Shown in pieces: positions 51,281 to 59,398 of a stretch of 64,000 nucleotides of DNA (its first letter is position 1; every line of letters starts with the position of its first letter). Made by a program: the position numbers and the translations under genes. Source of the stretch: Desulfovibrio sp. ZJ369 (GTDB lineage Bacteria; Desulfobacterota; Desulfovibrionia; Desulfovibrionales; Desulfovibrionaceae); NCBI RefSeq assembly GCF_011039085.1, contig NZ_JAAKEI010000010.1, positions 1-64,000 on the forward strand. Reading direction: 5' to 3'. The notes under the pieces are model-generated. The model did not search any database. It was not told the origin of the DNA and saw nothing but the letters and a program-made list of their open reading frames with translations.

Positions 51281-52237
51281 ATGAAACTGGTGTCACGCCT
51301 TTTTGCTGGCTTCTGCCTCGCCGTCGCGCTGGCGGCCCCCGCCGCGGCTGCCTACCCCGAAAAGCCGATCAATATGGTCATCGCTTTCACCGCCGGCGGT
51401 TCGAGCGACGTACAGGCCCGGATCATGCAAAAATACTGGAACAAATACGCCCCGGAGCCGTGGGTCTTCGTCTACAAGCCGGGCGCGGGCGGGATCATCG
51501 GCTTTACCGAAATCGCCAAGGCCCGGCCCGACGGCTACACCATCGGCGGCCTGAACGTCCCGCACCTCATCGTGCAGTCTCTGGCCCAGAACGCCCAGTA
51601 TACCGCCGACAGCTTCAAGTACATCTGTCAGGTGGTCAACGATCCCCAGTGCGTGGCCGTGCGCAAGGACAGCCCCTTCAAGACCACGCAGGAAATCGTC
51701 GATTACGCCCGGAAGAACCCCGGCAAGCTCCGCGTCGGCCTCGTCGGGCCGCTGTCCGGGCATCATCTGATGTTCCTCAACTGGCAGAAGCAGTTCCCCG
51801 GCTCCAGGCTCACCCACGTCTTCTACAAGGGCGCGGCCGACCAGAACGCGGCCCTGCTCGGCGGCGAGATTGACTTGATTTTCGGCAACATCAACGACGT
51901 GATGCGCTCCATCGACGAATTCCGCGTGCTCAACGTGGCCGCCGAAAAGCGCAACGAGTTCCTGCCCGACGTGCCGACCCTGCGCGAGGCGGGCATCGAC
52001 ATGGTCTCCGACATCCGCCGTTGCTTCGCAGCCCCCAAGGACATCAAGCCCGAGCAGCTTGAAACCCTGCGCGCCATCTTCAAGCAGATTTGCGACGACC
52101 CCGACTACGTCGCGGACATGAAGAAGGCCGGACAGCCCCACGAATACATGGACGGCGAAGCCTTCGCCGCCTACATCGAAAGCCAGACGGAGCACGCCCG
52201 CAAGGCCCTTTCCGAAGCCGGGCTGCTGAAGAAATAG
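51281..52237 (+). CDS. TctC-type substrate-binding protein, probable sulfolactate binder
   Basis: A 318-aa periplasmic protein of the tripartite tricarboxylate transporter (TTT) family. Signal peptide MKLVSRLFAGFCLAVALAAP with cleavage near AAA, then YPEKPINMVIAFTAGGSSDV, the TctC start with Gly/Ser ligand loop, VYKPGAGGIIGFTEIAKARP (~68-87) and FLPDVPTLREAGI. A GGAG site precedes the ATG at 51281. It is the first gene of the sulfolactate cluster, in the position of slcH in other sulfolactate operons, so 3-sulfolactate is the likely ligand; this is inferred from context. Confidence 0.85.
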   Translation: MKLVSRLFAGFCLAVALAAPAAAAYPEKPINMVIAFTAGGSSDVQARIMQKYWNKYAPEPWVFVYKPGAGGIIGFTEIAKARPDGYTIGGLNVPHLIVQSLAQNAQYTADSFKYICQVVNDPQCVAVRKDSPFKTTQEIVDYARKNPGKLRVGLVGPLSGHHLMFLNWQKQFPGSRLTHVFYKGAADQNAALLGGEIDLIFGNINDVMRSIDEFRVLNVAAEKRNEFLPDVPTLREAGIDMVSDIRRCFAAPKDIKPEQLETLRAIFKQICDDPDYVADMKKAGQPHEYMDGEAFAAYIESQTEHARKALSEAGLLKK

Positions 52238-52300
52238 CCCCTGGCCCGCGCCCCCTTCGCGGCGGGGCGCGGGCCCCCAATCCCGAGAAGGAGGTTTCGC

Positions 52301-54277
52301 ATGACAGAATTCCTCTTGCCTGCCTTTCTCCATCTTCTCGAACCCCTGAACATCATCCTGATGCTCGCCGGGCTGACCGGGGGCATCGTCATCGGCGCGC
52401 TCCCCGGCCTTTCGGCCACAATGGGCGTCGCCCTCATGGTCCCGGCCACCTTCGCCATGAACCCCACCAGCGGGCTGATCATGCTCGGCGCGATCTACGC
52501 CGGGGCCATTTACGGCGGGGCCAACTCCGCCATCCTCATCTGCACGCCCGGCACGCCCTCCTCCGTGGCCACCACCTTCGACGGCTGGCCCCTGTGCCAG
52601 AAGGGGCGGGCGGACATCGGGCTCTATTCCTCGCTTCTGTCCTCGGCCTTCGGCGGCGTCGTGGGCACGCTCTTCCTGCTCTGCCTCGCCGCCTCGCTCG
52701 CCCGTTTCGCCATGCGCTTCGGCGGGCCCGAGAGCTTCTGGCTTTGCCTTTTCGGGCTCTCCACCATCGCGGTGATGACCCCGGACAACATGGGCAAGGG
52801 CATCCTCTCCGGCGCGGCGGGCATCCTCGTGTCCACCATCGGGCTCGACCCCAACACGGGCGTGCCCCGTTTCACCTTTGGCATCTACGACCTCTTGCAG
52901 GGCGTCTCCGTCATCCCCTGCATGATCGGCCTCTTCTCCTTCTCGCAGGTGCTCTACCTCATCGGCACGGACAAGACCTTCATCGCGGAATACCACCCGC
53001 ACAAGGGCGCGTTCCGCAAGGTCTTTTCCTACCTCGCCAAGCACTGCAAGACCATCCTCGTGCGCTCCTCGATCCTCGGGACGTGGATCGGGATGCTCCC
53101 CGGCGCGGGCGGCGAGATCGCCTCGATCATCGCCTACAACGAGTCCAAGCGCTGGGACAAGGATCCCTCCCGCTACGGCAAGGGCAGCATTGAGGGCGTG
53201 GCCGCTTCCGAAAGCGCGAACAACGCGGTCATCGGCGGCTCGCTCATCCCCATGCTCACCCTCGGCATCCCCGGCAGCGCGGTGGCGGCGGTCATCCTCG
53301 GCTCGCTCATGGCCCACGGCATCCAGCCGGGTTTCAAGATATTCACGGCCTCGGGCGAACTGGCCTATACCTTCATCGTCTCGCAGTTCGCCGTGAATTT
53401 GCTCATGATCCCGGTGGGCTTCGTGCTCTGCCAGTGCATGGCGCGGCTTTTGAGCATCCGGCTGACGCTTGTGGCCATCGGCATCGTGGTGCTGGCCTAT
53501 ATCGGAGCCTACGCCATCAGCAACAGCCTCGTGGAGATCTGGGTGGTCTTCGCCTTCGGGCTCATCGGCTTCTTCGGGGGAAAGGTGGGCATGGATACCG
53601 GGGCGATGGCGCTTGGCGTCATCCTCGGCCCCATGATTGAAGAGAACCTCGGCAAGAGCGTGGACCTGTCCCGCTCGCTCGACGGGGGGCTCGCGGCGGC
53701 CATGTTTGCTGGCTCGATCAACAAGGTGCTCATCGCGGCACTGATCCTCTCGCTGGCCACGCCTTTCCTCCTGAAGCTGCGCAACCGCAAGAACGCCGCG
53801 CTGCTTCCCGAAGGTCCCCGTCCCGCGTGGACGGCGGACTTCTTTGCCGGGATCGGCTTCATCGCCATCGCCGCCGCCTTCTTCGTGCAGTACGAGGAGC
53901 TTGAGGGCGTGAGCCGGGTCTTCCCGGAAGTGCTGACCACGCTCATCGGGACCGGAGGCGCGTATTTCATGGCCAAGGGCCTGTGGCGTCGGCGCGGGGC
54001 CGCCCCCGCCGGGGACGCCGAGCCCGTGGCGTGGAACAAGGTCGCCCTCATCTGCATGGCCTCCCTCGCCTATGCGGTGGCCATGCCCATGCTCGGCTTT
54101 TTGACGGGGACGATGATCTTCATCGTCTGTTCGACCCTTCTCCTCGGGGACCGCAGCCGGGGATGGGGTCACCTTGCCCGCACGGCCCTCGTGTTCGGGG
54201 TGGGCTTCGGCCTGCTGGTCTGGGGCTGCTTCACGCAGCTTCTCAACGTCCCAGCGCCCACGGGCCTGTTCATCTGA
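52301..54277 (+). CDS. TctA-TctB fused TTT permease, probable sulfolactate importer
   Basis: A 658-aa membrane protein combining two subunits normally separate. Residues 1-~500 are TctA: FLHLLEPLNIILMLAGLTGG, the conserved GALPGLSATMGVALMVPATF (~31-50), GAIYGGANSAILICTPGTPS (~67-86) and GIPGSAVAAVILGSL (~322-336). Residues ~515-655 are the four-helix TctB-like domain (WTADFFAGIGFIAIAAAFFV). AGGAGG precedes the ATG. In characterised sulfolactate clusters the permease is slcF and slcG; this fused form is unusual. Leu codons are often CTC, unlike many neighbours. Confidence 0.85.
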   Translation: MTEFLLPAFLHLLEPLNIILMLAGLTGGIVIGALPGLSATMGVALMVPATFAMNPTSGLIMLGAIYAGAIYGGANSAILICTPGTPSSVATTFDGWPLCQKGRADIGLYSSLLSSAFGGVVGTLFLLCLAASLARFAMRFGGPESFWLCLFGLSTIAVMTPDNMGKGILSGAAGILVSTIGLDPNTGVPRFTFGIYDLLQGVSVIPCMIGLFSFSQVLYLIGTDKTFIAEYHPHKGAFRKVFSYLAKHCKTILVRSSILGTWIGMLPGAGGEIASIIAYNESKRWDKDPSRYGKGSIEGVAASESANNAVIGGSLIPMLTLGIPGSAVAAVILGSLMAHGIQPGFKIFTASGELAYTFIVSQFAVNLLMIPVGFVLCQCMARLLSIRLTLVAIGIVVLAYIGAYAISNSLVEIWVVFAFGLIGFFGGKVGMDTGAMALGVILGPMIEENLGKSVDLSRSLDGGLAAAMFAGSINKVLIAALILSLATPFLLKLRNRKNAALLPEGPRPAWTADFFAGIGFIAIAAAFFVQYEELEGVSRVFPEVLTTLIGTGGAYFMAKGLWRRRGAAPAGDAEPVAWNKVALICMASLAYAVAMPMLGFLTGTMIFIVCSTLLLGDRSRGWGHLARTALVFGVGFGLLVWGCFTQLLNVPAPTGLFI

Positions 54278-54325
54278 CCCTCAACCGCTTTCCACAGGCC
54301 CGGCCTCATTTGGTCATTTTTTTAG

Positions 54326-54355
54326 TTGACAGTCTTATATAAGACATAATACATA
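54326..54355 (+). promoter_or_regulatory. Promoter with GTCTTATATAAGAC operator (suyA)
   Basis: TTGACA at 54326-54331 and the perfect palindrome GTCTTATATAAGAC at 54332-54345, then ATACAT 17 bases from the -35 box. It is an exact twin of the sequence at 51152, so the transport genes and suyAB have separate but co-regulated promoters. Confidence 0.7.
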
Positions 54356-54386
54356 ACTTATGGAAACGAACTTCAAGGAGGCAACC

Positions 54387-54671
54387 ATGTCAGTGCAATT
54401 TCTGGTTCATCAAGACGGCGACAGCGTCGGCGTCGTCACCGTCGAAGGCGTGCAGGCGGGTCAGGAACTGACCGGCTGGGTTATGAAGGAAGACAAGACC
54501 CTTACGTTCAAGGTCCTTGATGATATTCCCATAGGTCACAAGATCGCTCTCAAGGATTTGAATGTCGGCGATACCGTCTTCAAGTACGGCACCGATATCG
54601 GGAAGGTAGTCAAACCCATCCGTCAGGGCGAACATCTCCATGTCCACAACGTCAAGACCAAAAGGTGGTAG
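54387..54671 (+). CDS. suyA: (2R)-sulfolactate sulfo-lyase subunit alpha (SuyA)
   Basis: A 94-aa SAF-like small subunit of the enzyme that splits (R)-3-sulfolactate into pyruvate and sulfite. It matches the SuyA/UxaA N-terminal-type family: [17 protein letters not shown], then [20 protein letters not shown] (~61-80) and [11 protein letters not shown] at the end. The ATG at 54387 follows AAGGAGG. The SuyB ATG lies six bases after its stop. Confidence 0.88.
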   Translation: MSVQFLVHQDGDSVGVVTVEGVQAGQELTGWVMKEDKTLTFKVLDDIPIGHKIALKDLNVGDTVFKYGTDIGKVVKPIRQGEHLHVHNVKTKRW

Positions 54672-54676
54672 GTCAC

Positions 54677-55837
54677 ATGCAAAAGACATTCTTTGGTTAT
54701 CGCCGCGATAATGGTCGCGTGGGCATTCGTAATCATGTGCTGATTCTGCCCCTCGACGACCTTTCCCAGCCCGCCTGCAACGCCGTTGCCAACAACATCG
54801 GCGGCGCCATTGCCATTCAGCATCCCTATGGCCGTCTCCAGTTCGGGGCCGACCTTGACCTGCATTTCCGCACCCTGATCGGCGCGGGCAGCAACCCGAA
54901 CGTCGCCGCCGTCATCGTCATCGGCATTGAGGAAAAGTGGACTCAGGACGTGGTGGACGGCATTGCCAAGACCGGCAAGCCCGTCGTCGGCTTCGGCATC
55001 GAGCAGCACGGCCAGATCGACACCATTGCCCGCGCTTCCCGCAAGGCGAAGGAATTTGTGCAGTACGCTTCCGCCCTCCAGAAAGTGGAATGCCCCATCT
55101 CCGACCTGTGGGTTTCCTGCAAATGCGGCGAGTCCGACACCACCTCCGGTTTGGCCTCCTGCCCGACCGTGGGCAACGCGTTCGACAAGCTGTACGAGGA
55201 AGGCTGCACTCTGGTGTTCGGTGAAACCACGGAACTCACCGGCGGCGAGCATCTGGTGAAGGCCCGTTGCATCAATGATCAGGTCCGCAGCGAATTCACC
55301 GCGTATTTTGACCGCTACGCCAAGGTTATTGACGATCACAAGACCTCGGACCTTTCCGACTCCCAGCCGACCAAGGGCAACATCGAAGGCGGCCTGACCA
55401 CCATCGAAGAAAAGGCCCTCGGCAACATTCAGAAGATCGGCACCAAGGCGCCTGTCGTCGGCACTCTGGACAAGGCCGTGACGCCTACCGGCCCGGGCTT
55501 GTGGTTCATGGATTCCTCCTCGGCCGCGGCTGAAATGATCACCCTCGTGGCCGCCGCCGGTTATGTGGTGCACTTCTTCCCCACCGGGCAGGGCAACATC
55601 ATCGGCAACCCGATCGTGCCCGTCATCAAGCTGTCCGCCAACCCGCGCACCATCCGCACCATGTCCGAACACATGGACGTGGACGTGTCCGGCATCCTGC
55701 GACGCGAAATGAATCTTGATCAGGCCGGCGACAAGCTGCTCGACATGATGTTCCAGACCATCGCGGGTCGTCTGACCGCCGCCGAAGCTCTGAAGCAGAA
55801 CCAGTTCGTTATGACCCGTCTGTACGAAAGCGCCTAG
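54677..55837 (+). CDS. suyB: (2R)-sulfolactate sulfo-lyase subunit beta (SuyB)
   Basis: A 386-aa catalytic large subunit of the altronate dehydratase-like UxaA superfamily that acts with SuyA. The N-terminus [20 protein letters not shown] is the family hallmark, then Cys-containing [20 protein letters not shown] (~149-168) and [12 protein letters not shown], with a Cys-based metal site expected. The product sulfite would feed the dissimilatory sulfite reductase of such bacteria. ATG at 54677 is used because GGTAGGT precedes it. Its stop TAG is the edge of composite repeat A. UxaA homologues also act on altronate, but the neighbours (TTT transporter, sulfolactate dehydrogenases) favour SuyB. 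Confidence 0.88.
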   Translation: MQKTFFGYRRDNGRVGIRNHVLILPLDDLSQPACNAVANNIGGAIAIQHPYGRLQFGADLDLHFRTLIGAGSNPNVAAVIVIGIEEKWTQDVVDGIAKTGKPVVGFGIEQHGQIDTIARASRKAKEFVQYASALQKVECPISDLWVSCKCGESDTTSGLASCPTVGNAFDKLYEEGCTLVFGETTELTGGEHLVKARCINDQVRSEFTAYFDRYAKVIDDHKTSDLSDSQPTKGNIEGGLTTIEEKALGNIQKIGTKAPVVGTLDKAVTPTGPGLWFMDSSSAAAEMITLVAAAGYVVHFFPTGQGNIIGNPIVPVIKLSANPRTIRTMSEHMDVDVSGILRREMNLDQAGDKLLDMMFQTIAGRLTAAEALKQNQFVMTRLYESA

Positions 55838-55974
55838 AGCATTTTCTCTTTGAAAATGCTCTGCTGACGCGAAAGCGGCAGCCGCCGCAACGCGGCGCAC
55901 ATTCAGGAGAAAACCGCGTTTTTCGCCTGAATGCCACCTTTGACTTTCATAAAAAGTCAAAGATAATCTGCTCT
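55836..55974 (+). repeat. Composite palindromic repeat A, copy 4
   Basis: Nearly identical to 5208-5346, with small changes (GCACATTCAGG for GTACATTCAGG; AGATAATC for GGTAATC). It supplies the suyB stop codon. Confidence 0.9.
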
Positions 55975-56259
55975 AAGCTGCGCCTGCGTGCGGATTGAAA
56001 AAGGAGGCGGGGGGGCGACCTCCCGCCTTTTTTTCCGGCTTCGCGCTGGGCTTGAAAAAAATCCTGTCTTTGCGGATGGGAGGCATGGCGTCTGCCCCGG
56101 CGCGGTCCTGCCGCGCGGCCTGGCGGAAAAGGAAGCGGCGTGCGCCGCAAGGCCGCAAGGCGGGGCTTCGGCGCAAGGGAGCGGGAGGGCGCGCCCCCCG
56201 GCAGGGCCGGGGAAGCCTTCCCCACGGCAGGCCCCGCCCCGGCTGGGGCACGGGCGGCG
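55975..56259. other. GC-rich region between convergent suyB and gntR genes
   Basis: About 285 bp with the suyAB terminator (56005-56034) and further GC-rich inverted repeats before the regulator stop. No gene is supported. Confidence 0.5.
56005..56034 (+). terminator. Intrinsic terminator after suyAB
   Basis: AGGCGGG (56005-56011) pairs with CCCGCCT (56022-56028), followed by seven T. It ends the suyAB transcript before the opposed regulator gene. Confidence 0.85.
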
Positions 56260-56988
56260 TCAGCGCAGTTCGGCGCGGTAGACGTGATGTGACGTGTTGA
56301 TGTGGCTGATGCGGAATTCGACGGGCTGTTCCTGAAGGTCGAAGGAGGTCCGGGTCACCAGCAGCAGCGGGTGGCTGCGCTCCACATTCAGTCGCTTGAT
56401 GTCCGCGGGATCGGGCAGCGTAACTTCGATCTGCTCGGTGGCGCGGGCCACGGTGACGCCGAAATGAAGCTGGTAATGCTCATACAGGGTGTTGGGCACC
56501 TTGTCGGACTCGAAGCTGAAGTCCGGGAAGCGCGCGGTCGAGAGCGTGACCCGCTCGTTGATGACCGGGCAGTCGTCGAGCATGCGCACGCGGTCGATGT
56601 GGATGACCTTCACCCCCGGCGCGAGGTTGAGGGCGGCGCGTTCGGCCTCGGAAGGCTGGCCGAGGCGCAGGCCGTAGATTTGCGACAGCGGATAGACGCG
56701 CTTGCCGTGCTTGTCGCTGAACAGGAAGAAGGGAAAGAGGTCGCTGTCCTCGTCAAGGACGGCCACTGCGGTGCCCTTGCCCTGATAGCGCACCAGCCGC
56801 TTTTCGCGGGTGAGCGCGTTGAGGGCCTTGCGCAGCGTGCCTTGGCTGACCCCGTATTCCTTGGCCAGCGCGATTTCACTGGGAAGGAAGCTTCCCGGCC
56901 CCCATTCTCCGGCAATGATGCGGTCGAGGATGGCTTTCTTCACTTGCTCATAGAGGGGGGCGAACGTCAGTTTCGGTGATGGGGTCAT
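56260..56988 (-). CDS. GntR/HutC-family transcriptional regulator of the sulfolactate cluster
   Basis: A 242-aa repressor with an N-terminal winged helix (~8-75; LYEQVKKAILDRIIAGEWGP, LPSEIALAKEYGVSQGTLRK) and a C-terminal UTRA ligand domain (~90-240; LVTRTSFDLQEQPVEF). It is divergent from slcC with a 106-bp gap. HutC-type regulators often bind GTCT...AGAC palindromes, and such sites precede tctC and suyA, so it probably represses all units and is released by sulfolactate or a related metabolite. That assignment is inference from position. Confidence 0.85.
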   Translation of the reverse strand: MTPSPKLTFAPLYEQVKKAILDRIIAGEWGPGSFLPSEIALAKEYGVSQGTLRKALNALTREKRLVRYQGKGTAVAVLDEDSDLFPFFLFSDKHGKRVYPLSQIYGLRLGQPSEAERAALNLAPGVKVIHIDRVRMLDDCPVINERVTLSTARFPDFSFESDKVPNTLYEHYQLHFGVTVARATEQIEVTLPDPADIKRLNVERSHPLLLVTRTSFDLQEQPVEFRISHINTSHHVYRAELR

Positions 56989-57019
56989 GGTTCCTCCGGG
57001 GACTCTTTGGCATGTTCTT

Positions 57020-57040
57020 ATCTTGTATAATATAGAAGAT
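57020..57040 (+). promoter_or_regulatory. Degenerate operator and -10 between gntR and slcC
   Basis: ATCTTGTATAATATAGAAG and AT: a near-palindrome (ATCTT/AAGAT arms) overlapping TATAAT at 57026-57031. It resembles the two perfect palindromes but has changed spacing, which could give weaker binding. Confidence 0.45.
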
Positions 57041-57094
57041 CAAACTCTTCGGCATCCCCGTTTCTTCGTGGGGCGCGCATGAGGGGAACACGTT

Positions 57095-58024
57095 ATGGCA
57101 GAAATCGTCATTTCCGAATTCATGGACGGGGCCGCCGTCTCCGAGCTGGCCGCTTCGTTTGATGTCCTCTACGACAAAACGCTCGTGGACCGCCCCGAGG
57201 CGTTGGCCGAGGCCGCCGCCGGGTGCCGGGCGCTTATCGTGCGCAACCGCACGCAGGTGCGCGGCGCGCTTTTGGACGGCGCGAATTTGCGCGTGGTCGG
57301 GCGTCTTGGCGTGGGCCTCGACAACATCGACTGCGCGGCCTGCCGCGAGCGCGGCATCGCCGTCATCCCGGCTACCGGGGCCAACAACGTGGCCGTGGCC
57401 GAATATGTGCTCGCCGGGCTGCTCATGCTCCTGCGCGGCTCGTACGGCGCAAGCGCCTCCGTCGCCGCCGGGGAATGGCCCCGTGAACGTCTGGCAGGCC
57501 GCGAAATCGCCGGGAAAACCCTCGGCCTCGTGGGTTTCGGGGGCATCGCCCGGGAAGTGGCCGTGCGCGCCATCGCCTGCGGGATGCGGGTCATCGCCCA
57601 TGATCCCTTCCTGCCCGCCGACGCGCCGGAATGGGAACGCTGCGGCGTGCGCCCCGCCGCGCTTGAGGATTTGTTCGCCGAGGCCGACGCCGTGAGCCTG
57701 CATGTACCGCTCACGCCCGATACCCGCCACCTCGTCAATGCCGCGCGGCTGGACATGATGAAGCCCGGCGCGGTCTTCGTCAACGCCGCGCGCGGCGGCG
57801 TGGCCGACGAGGCCGCCCTTGCCGATGCGCTGGCGTCCGGCAGGCTGGCCGGGGCGCTTGTGGACGTCTTCGAGAAGGAGCCGCTCAAGGCCGGGTCGCC
57901 GCTGGCGCAGGCCCCGAACTGCATCCTCACCCCGCACATCGCGGGTGTCACGCAGGAATCCAACGTCCGCGTGAGTTCCCTGGTGGCCCGCAAGGTGGCC
58001 GAAGCCCTGCGGGGTGACGCATGA
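57095..58024 (+). CDS. slcC: (S)-sulfolactate dehydrogenase SlcC-type
   Basis: A 309-aa D-2-hydroxyacid dehydrogenase fold enzyme. The NAD-binding motif GLVGFGGIA (~148-156), the Arg in NAARGGVAD (~232), the Glu in VFEKEPL (~258) and the catalytic His in TPHIAGVT (~280) are all present. In sulfolactate degraders the gene in this place (slcC) oxidises (S)-sulfolactate to sulfopyruvate. It overlaps comC by 4 bp (ATGA). Function as a sulfolactate enzyme comes from its neighbours; sequence alone shows only the family. Confidence 0.8.
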   Translation: MAEIVISEFMDGAAVSELAASFDVLYDKTLVDRPEALAEAAAGCRALIVRNRTQVRGALLDGANLRVVGRLGVGLDNIDCAACRERGIAVIPATGANNVAVAEYVLAGLLMLLRGSYGASASVAAGEWPRERLAGREIAGKTLGLVGFGGIAREVAVRAIACGMRVIAHDPFLPADAPEWERCGVRPAALEDLFAEADAVSLHVPLTPDTRHLVNAARLDMMKPGAVFVNAARGGVADEAALADALASGRLAGALVDVFEKEPLKAGSPLAQAPNCILTPHIAGVTQESNVRVSSLVARKVAEALRGDA

Positions 58025-59019
58025 TCCTCGACGCCGGACAATTGCGCGATCTGGGCATGGCGGTCTTTGTGGCGGCGGGCGTGCCCGAGGCGGCGGCTTC
58101 AAGCGTGGTCGACGCGCTGGTGCTGGCCGAACTCGACGGCCTGCCCTCGCACGGTTTTTCCCGCATCCCCTTCTATACGGATCAGGCCCTCTCCGGCAAG
58201 GTCAATGCCGCCGCCGTCCCGGAGGTTTCCACGCCCGCGCCCGCGTCCGTTCTGGTGGACGCCAGGAACGGCTTTGCGTTCCCGGCCATCGACGCCGGGT
58301 TTGCGCGCGCCGTGCCGCTGGCCAAACGCTATGGCGTGGCCGTGCTCGGCGTGACCCGCTCGCACCACTGCGGCGTGGTCGGCCTCTATGCCGAACGGCT
58401 GGCCGGGGAAGGGCTCGTTTCGCTCATCTTCTCCAATACCCCGGCGGCAATGGCCCCGTGGGGTGGCTCGCGGGCTTCCTTCGGCACCAATCCGCTGGCC
58501 TTCGGCTGCCCGCGCGAGGGGCGGCATCCGCTGGTGATCGACCTGTCCCTGAGCAAGGTGGCCCGGGGCAAGATCATGGCCGCCAAGCAGCGCGGCGAGT
58601 CCATCCCCGAGGGCTGGGCGCTGGACGCGCAGGGCCGCCCGGCCACCGATCCGGCGGTGGCGCTCGGCGGGACCATGATCCCCGTGGGCGACGCCAAGGG
58701 CTCGGCGCTGGCCCTCATGGTGGAAATCCTCGCCGCCGCGCTCCCCGGGGCCAACTACGCCTTTGAGGCGTCGTCCTTCTTCGAGGCCGAAGGCCCCGCG
58801 CCCGGCATCGGCCAGTCCTTCATCCTTATTGATCCCGCGCCCCTCAATCCCGGCTTTGCGCCGCGCCTTGAGGCCTTGTGCGGCCAGATGCTCGCGCAGG
58901 AGGGCGTGCGCCTTCCCGGAGAACGGCGTTTCGCCCTTCGCGAGCGGAACAGGCAGGCGGGCGTCGACATCCCGGACGCCCTTTACGTCGACTTGCGCAA
59001 GCGGGCGGGGCTTGCGTAA
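58021..59019 (+). CDS. comC: (R)-sulfolactate dehydrogenase ComC-type (Ldh2/MDH family)
   Basis: A 332-aa NAD(P)-dependent dehydrogenase of the malate/L-lactate dehydrogenase (Ldh2) family. Marks: LPSHGFSRIPFYTDQ (~41-55), RSHHCGVVGLYAERLA (~114-129), GTNPLAFGCPRE (~153-164) and the Lys in KIMAAKQRGESIPEGWALD (~184-202). ComC makes (R)-sulfolactate from sulfopyruvate. With SlcC it converts the (S) form into the (R) form, the SuyAB substrate, via sulfopyruvate. The start overlaps the slcC stop. Confidence 0.8.
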   Translation: MILDAGQLRDLGMAVFVAAGVPEAAASSVVDALVLAELDGLPSHGFSRIPFYTDQALSGKVNAAAVPEVSTPAPASVLVDARNGFAFPAIDAGFARAVPLAKRYGVAVLGVTRSHHCGVVGLYAERLAGEGLVSLIFSNTPAAMAPWGGSRASFGTNPLAFGCPREGRHPLVIDLSLSKVARGKIMAAKQRGESIPEGWALDAQGRPATDPAVALGGTMIPVGDAKGSALALMVEILAAALPGANYAFEASSFFEAEGPAPGIGQSFILIDPAPLNPGFAPRLEALCGQMLAQEGVRLPGERRFALRERNRQAGVDIPDALYVDLRKRAGLA

Positions 59020-59104
59020 GCCGCCCTTCCCCGCAGCGGCGGGGAGGGGCACCCGGCGCGGGGCCCTCCCGCGCCGGGCCTGCCGGGTTTTTGTATGAAG
59101 AAAA

Positions 59105-59123
59105 CCTCCCGCCAGGCGGGAGG
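59105..59123. terminator. Strong hairpin at the left end of the IS200 remnant
   Basis: CCTCCCGCC pairs with GGCGGGAGG, with one base between. A T-rich run follows on the minus strand. IS200 elements carry such a hairpin near their left end that stops read-through into the transposase. Confidence 0.55.
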
Positions 59124-59160
59124 CTCAAAAAAGCTTACAGCTATACATATGTTATAAAAA

Positions 59161-59227
59161 CTCCTTTTGATTTGTCATACTGGAGACGCGGTCTGGCAAC
59201 TGCATTCCGACGACAAATCAAAAGGAG
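59161..59227 (+). promoter_or_regulatory. IS200 5' leader stem that masks the transposase ribosome-binding site
   Basis: CTCCTTTTGATTTGTC (59161-59176) is the exact complement of GACAAATCAAAAGGAG (59212-59227), and the second arm contains the AAAGGAGG ribosome-binding site. This matches the translation-blocking leader known in IS200. Confidence 0.75.
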
Positions 59228-59233
59228 GTCACA

Positions 59234-59323
59234 ATGAGTGACACAAAGAGTTTAGCCCATACGAAATGGAATTGTAAATATCATGTCGTTTTGGAGACAT
59301 TCACCTTTTCGATGATTTCCTAA
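59234..59323 (+). pseudogene. Truncated IS200/IS605-family transposase (N-terminal remnant)
   Basis: Encodes MSDTKSLAHTKWNCKYHVV, the typical IS200 TnpA start, then runs out of homology at about 59291 (IS200 continues with VFAPKYRRK) and stops at 59321. The rest of the gene, including the HUH and Tyr residues, is missing. The DNA beyond contains an IS1-like gene in opposite orientation, which may have caused the deletion. Confidence 0.8.
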
Positions 59324-59398
59324 AAAATTCGTTTTGAATTTCAGATGGTTGCAATATTATTTTCATTGAAGGCGGGAATGTCTCTCGTTTTGAGGTAT

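Noticed and set aside
51293-54172. 959-aa open frame on the minus strand opposite the TTT transporter genes
   Set aside because: Low-complexity His/Glu/Gly composition typical of an antisense frame; the plus strand encodes clear TctC and TctA-TctB proteins.
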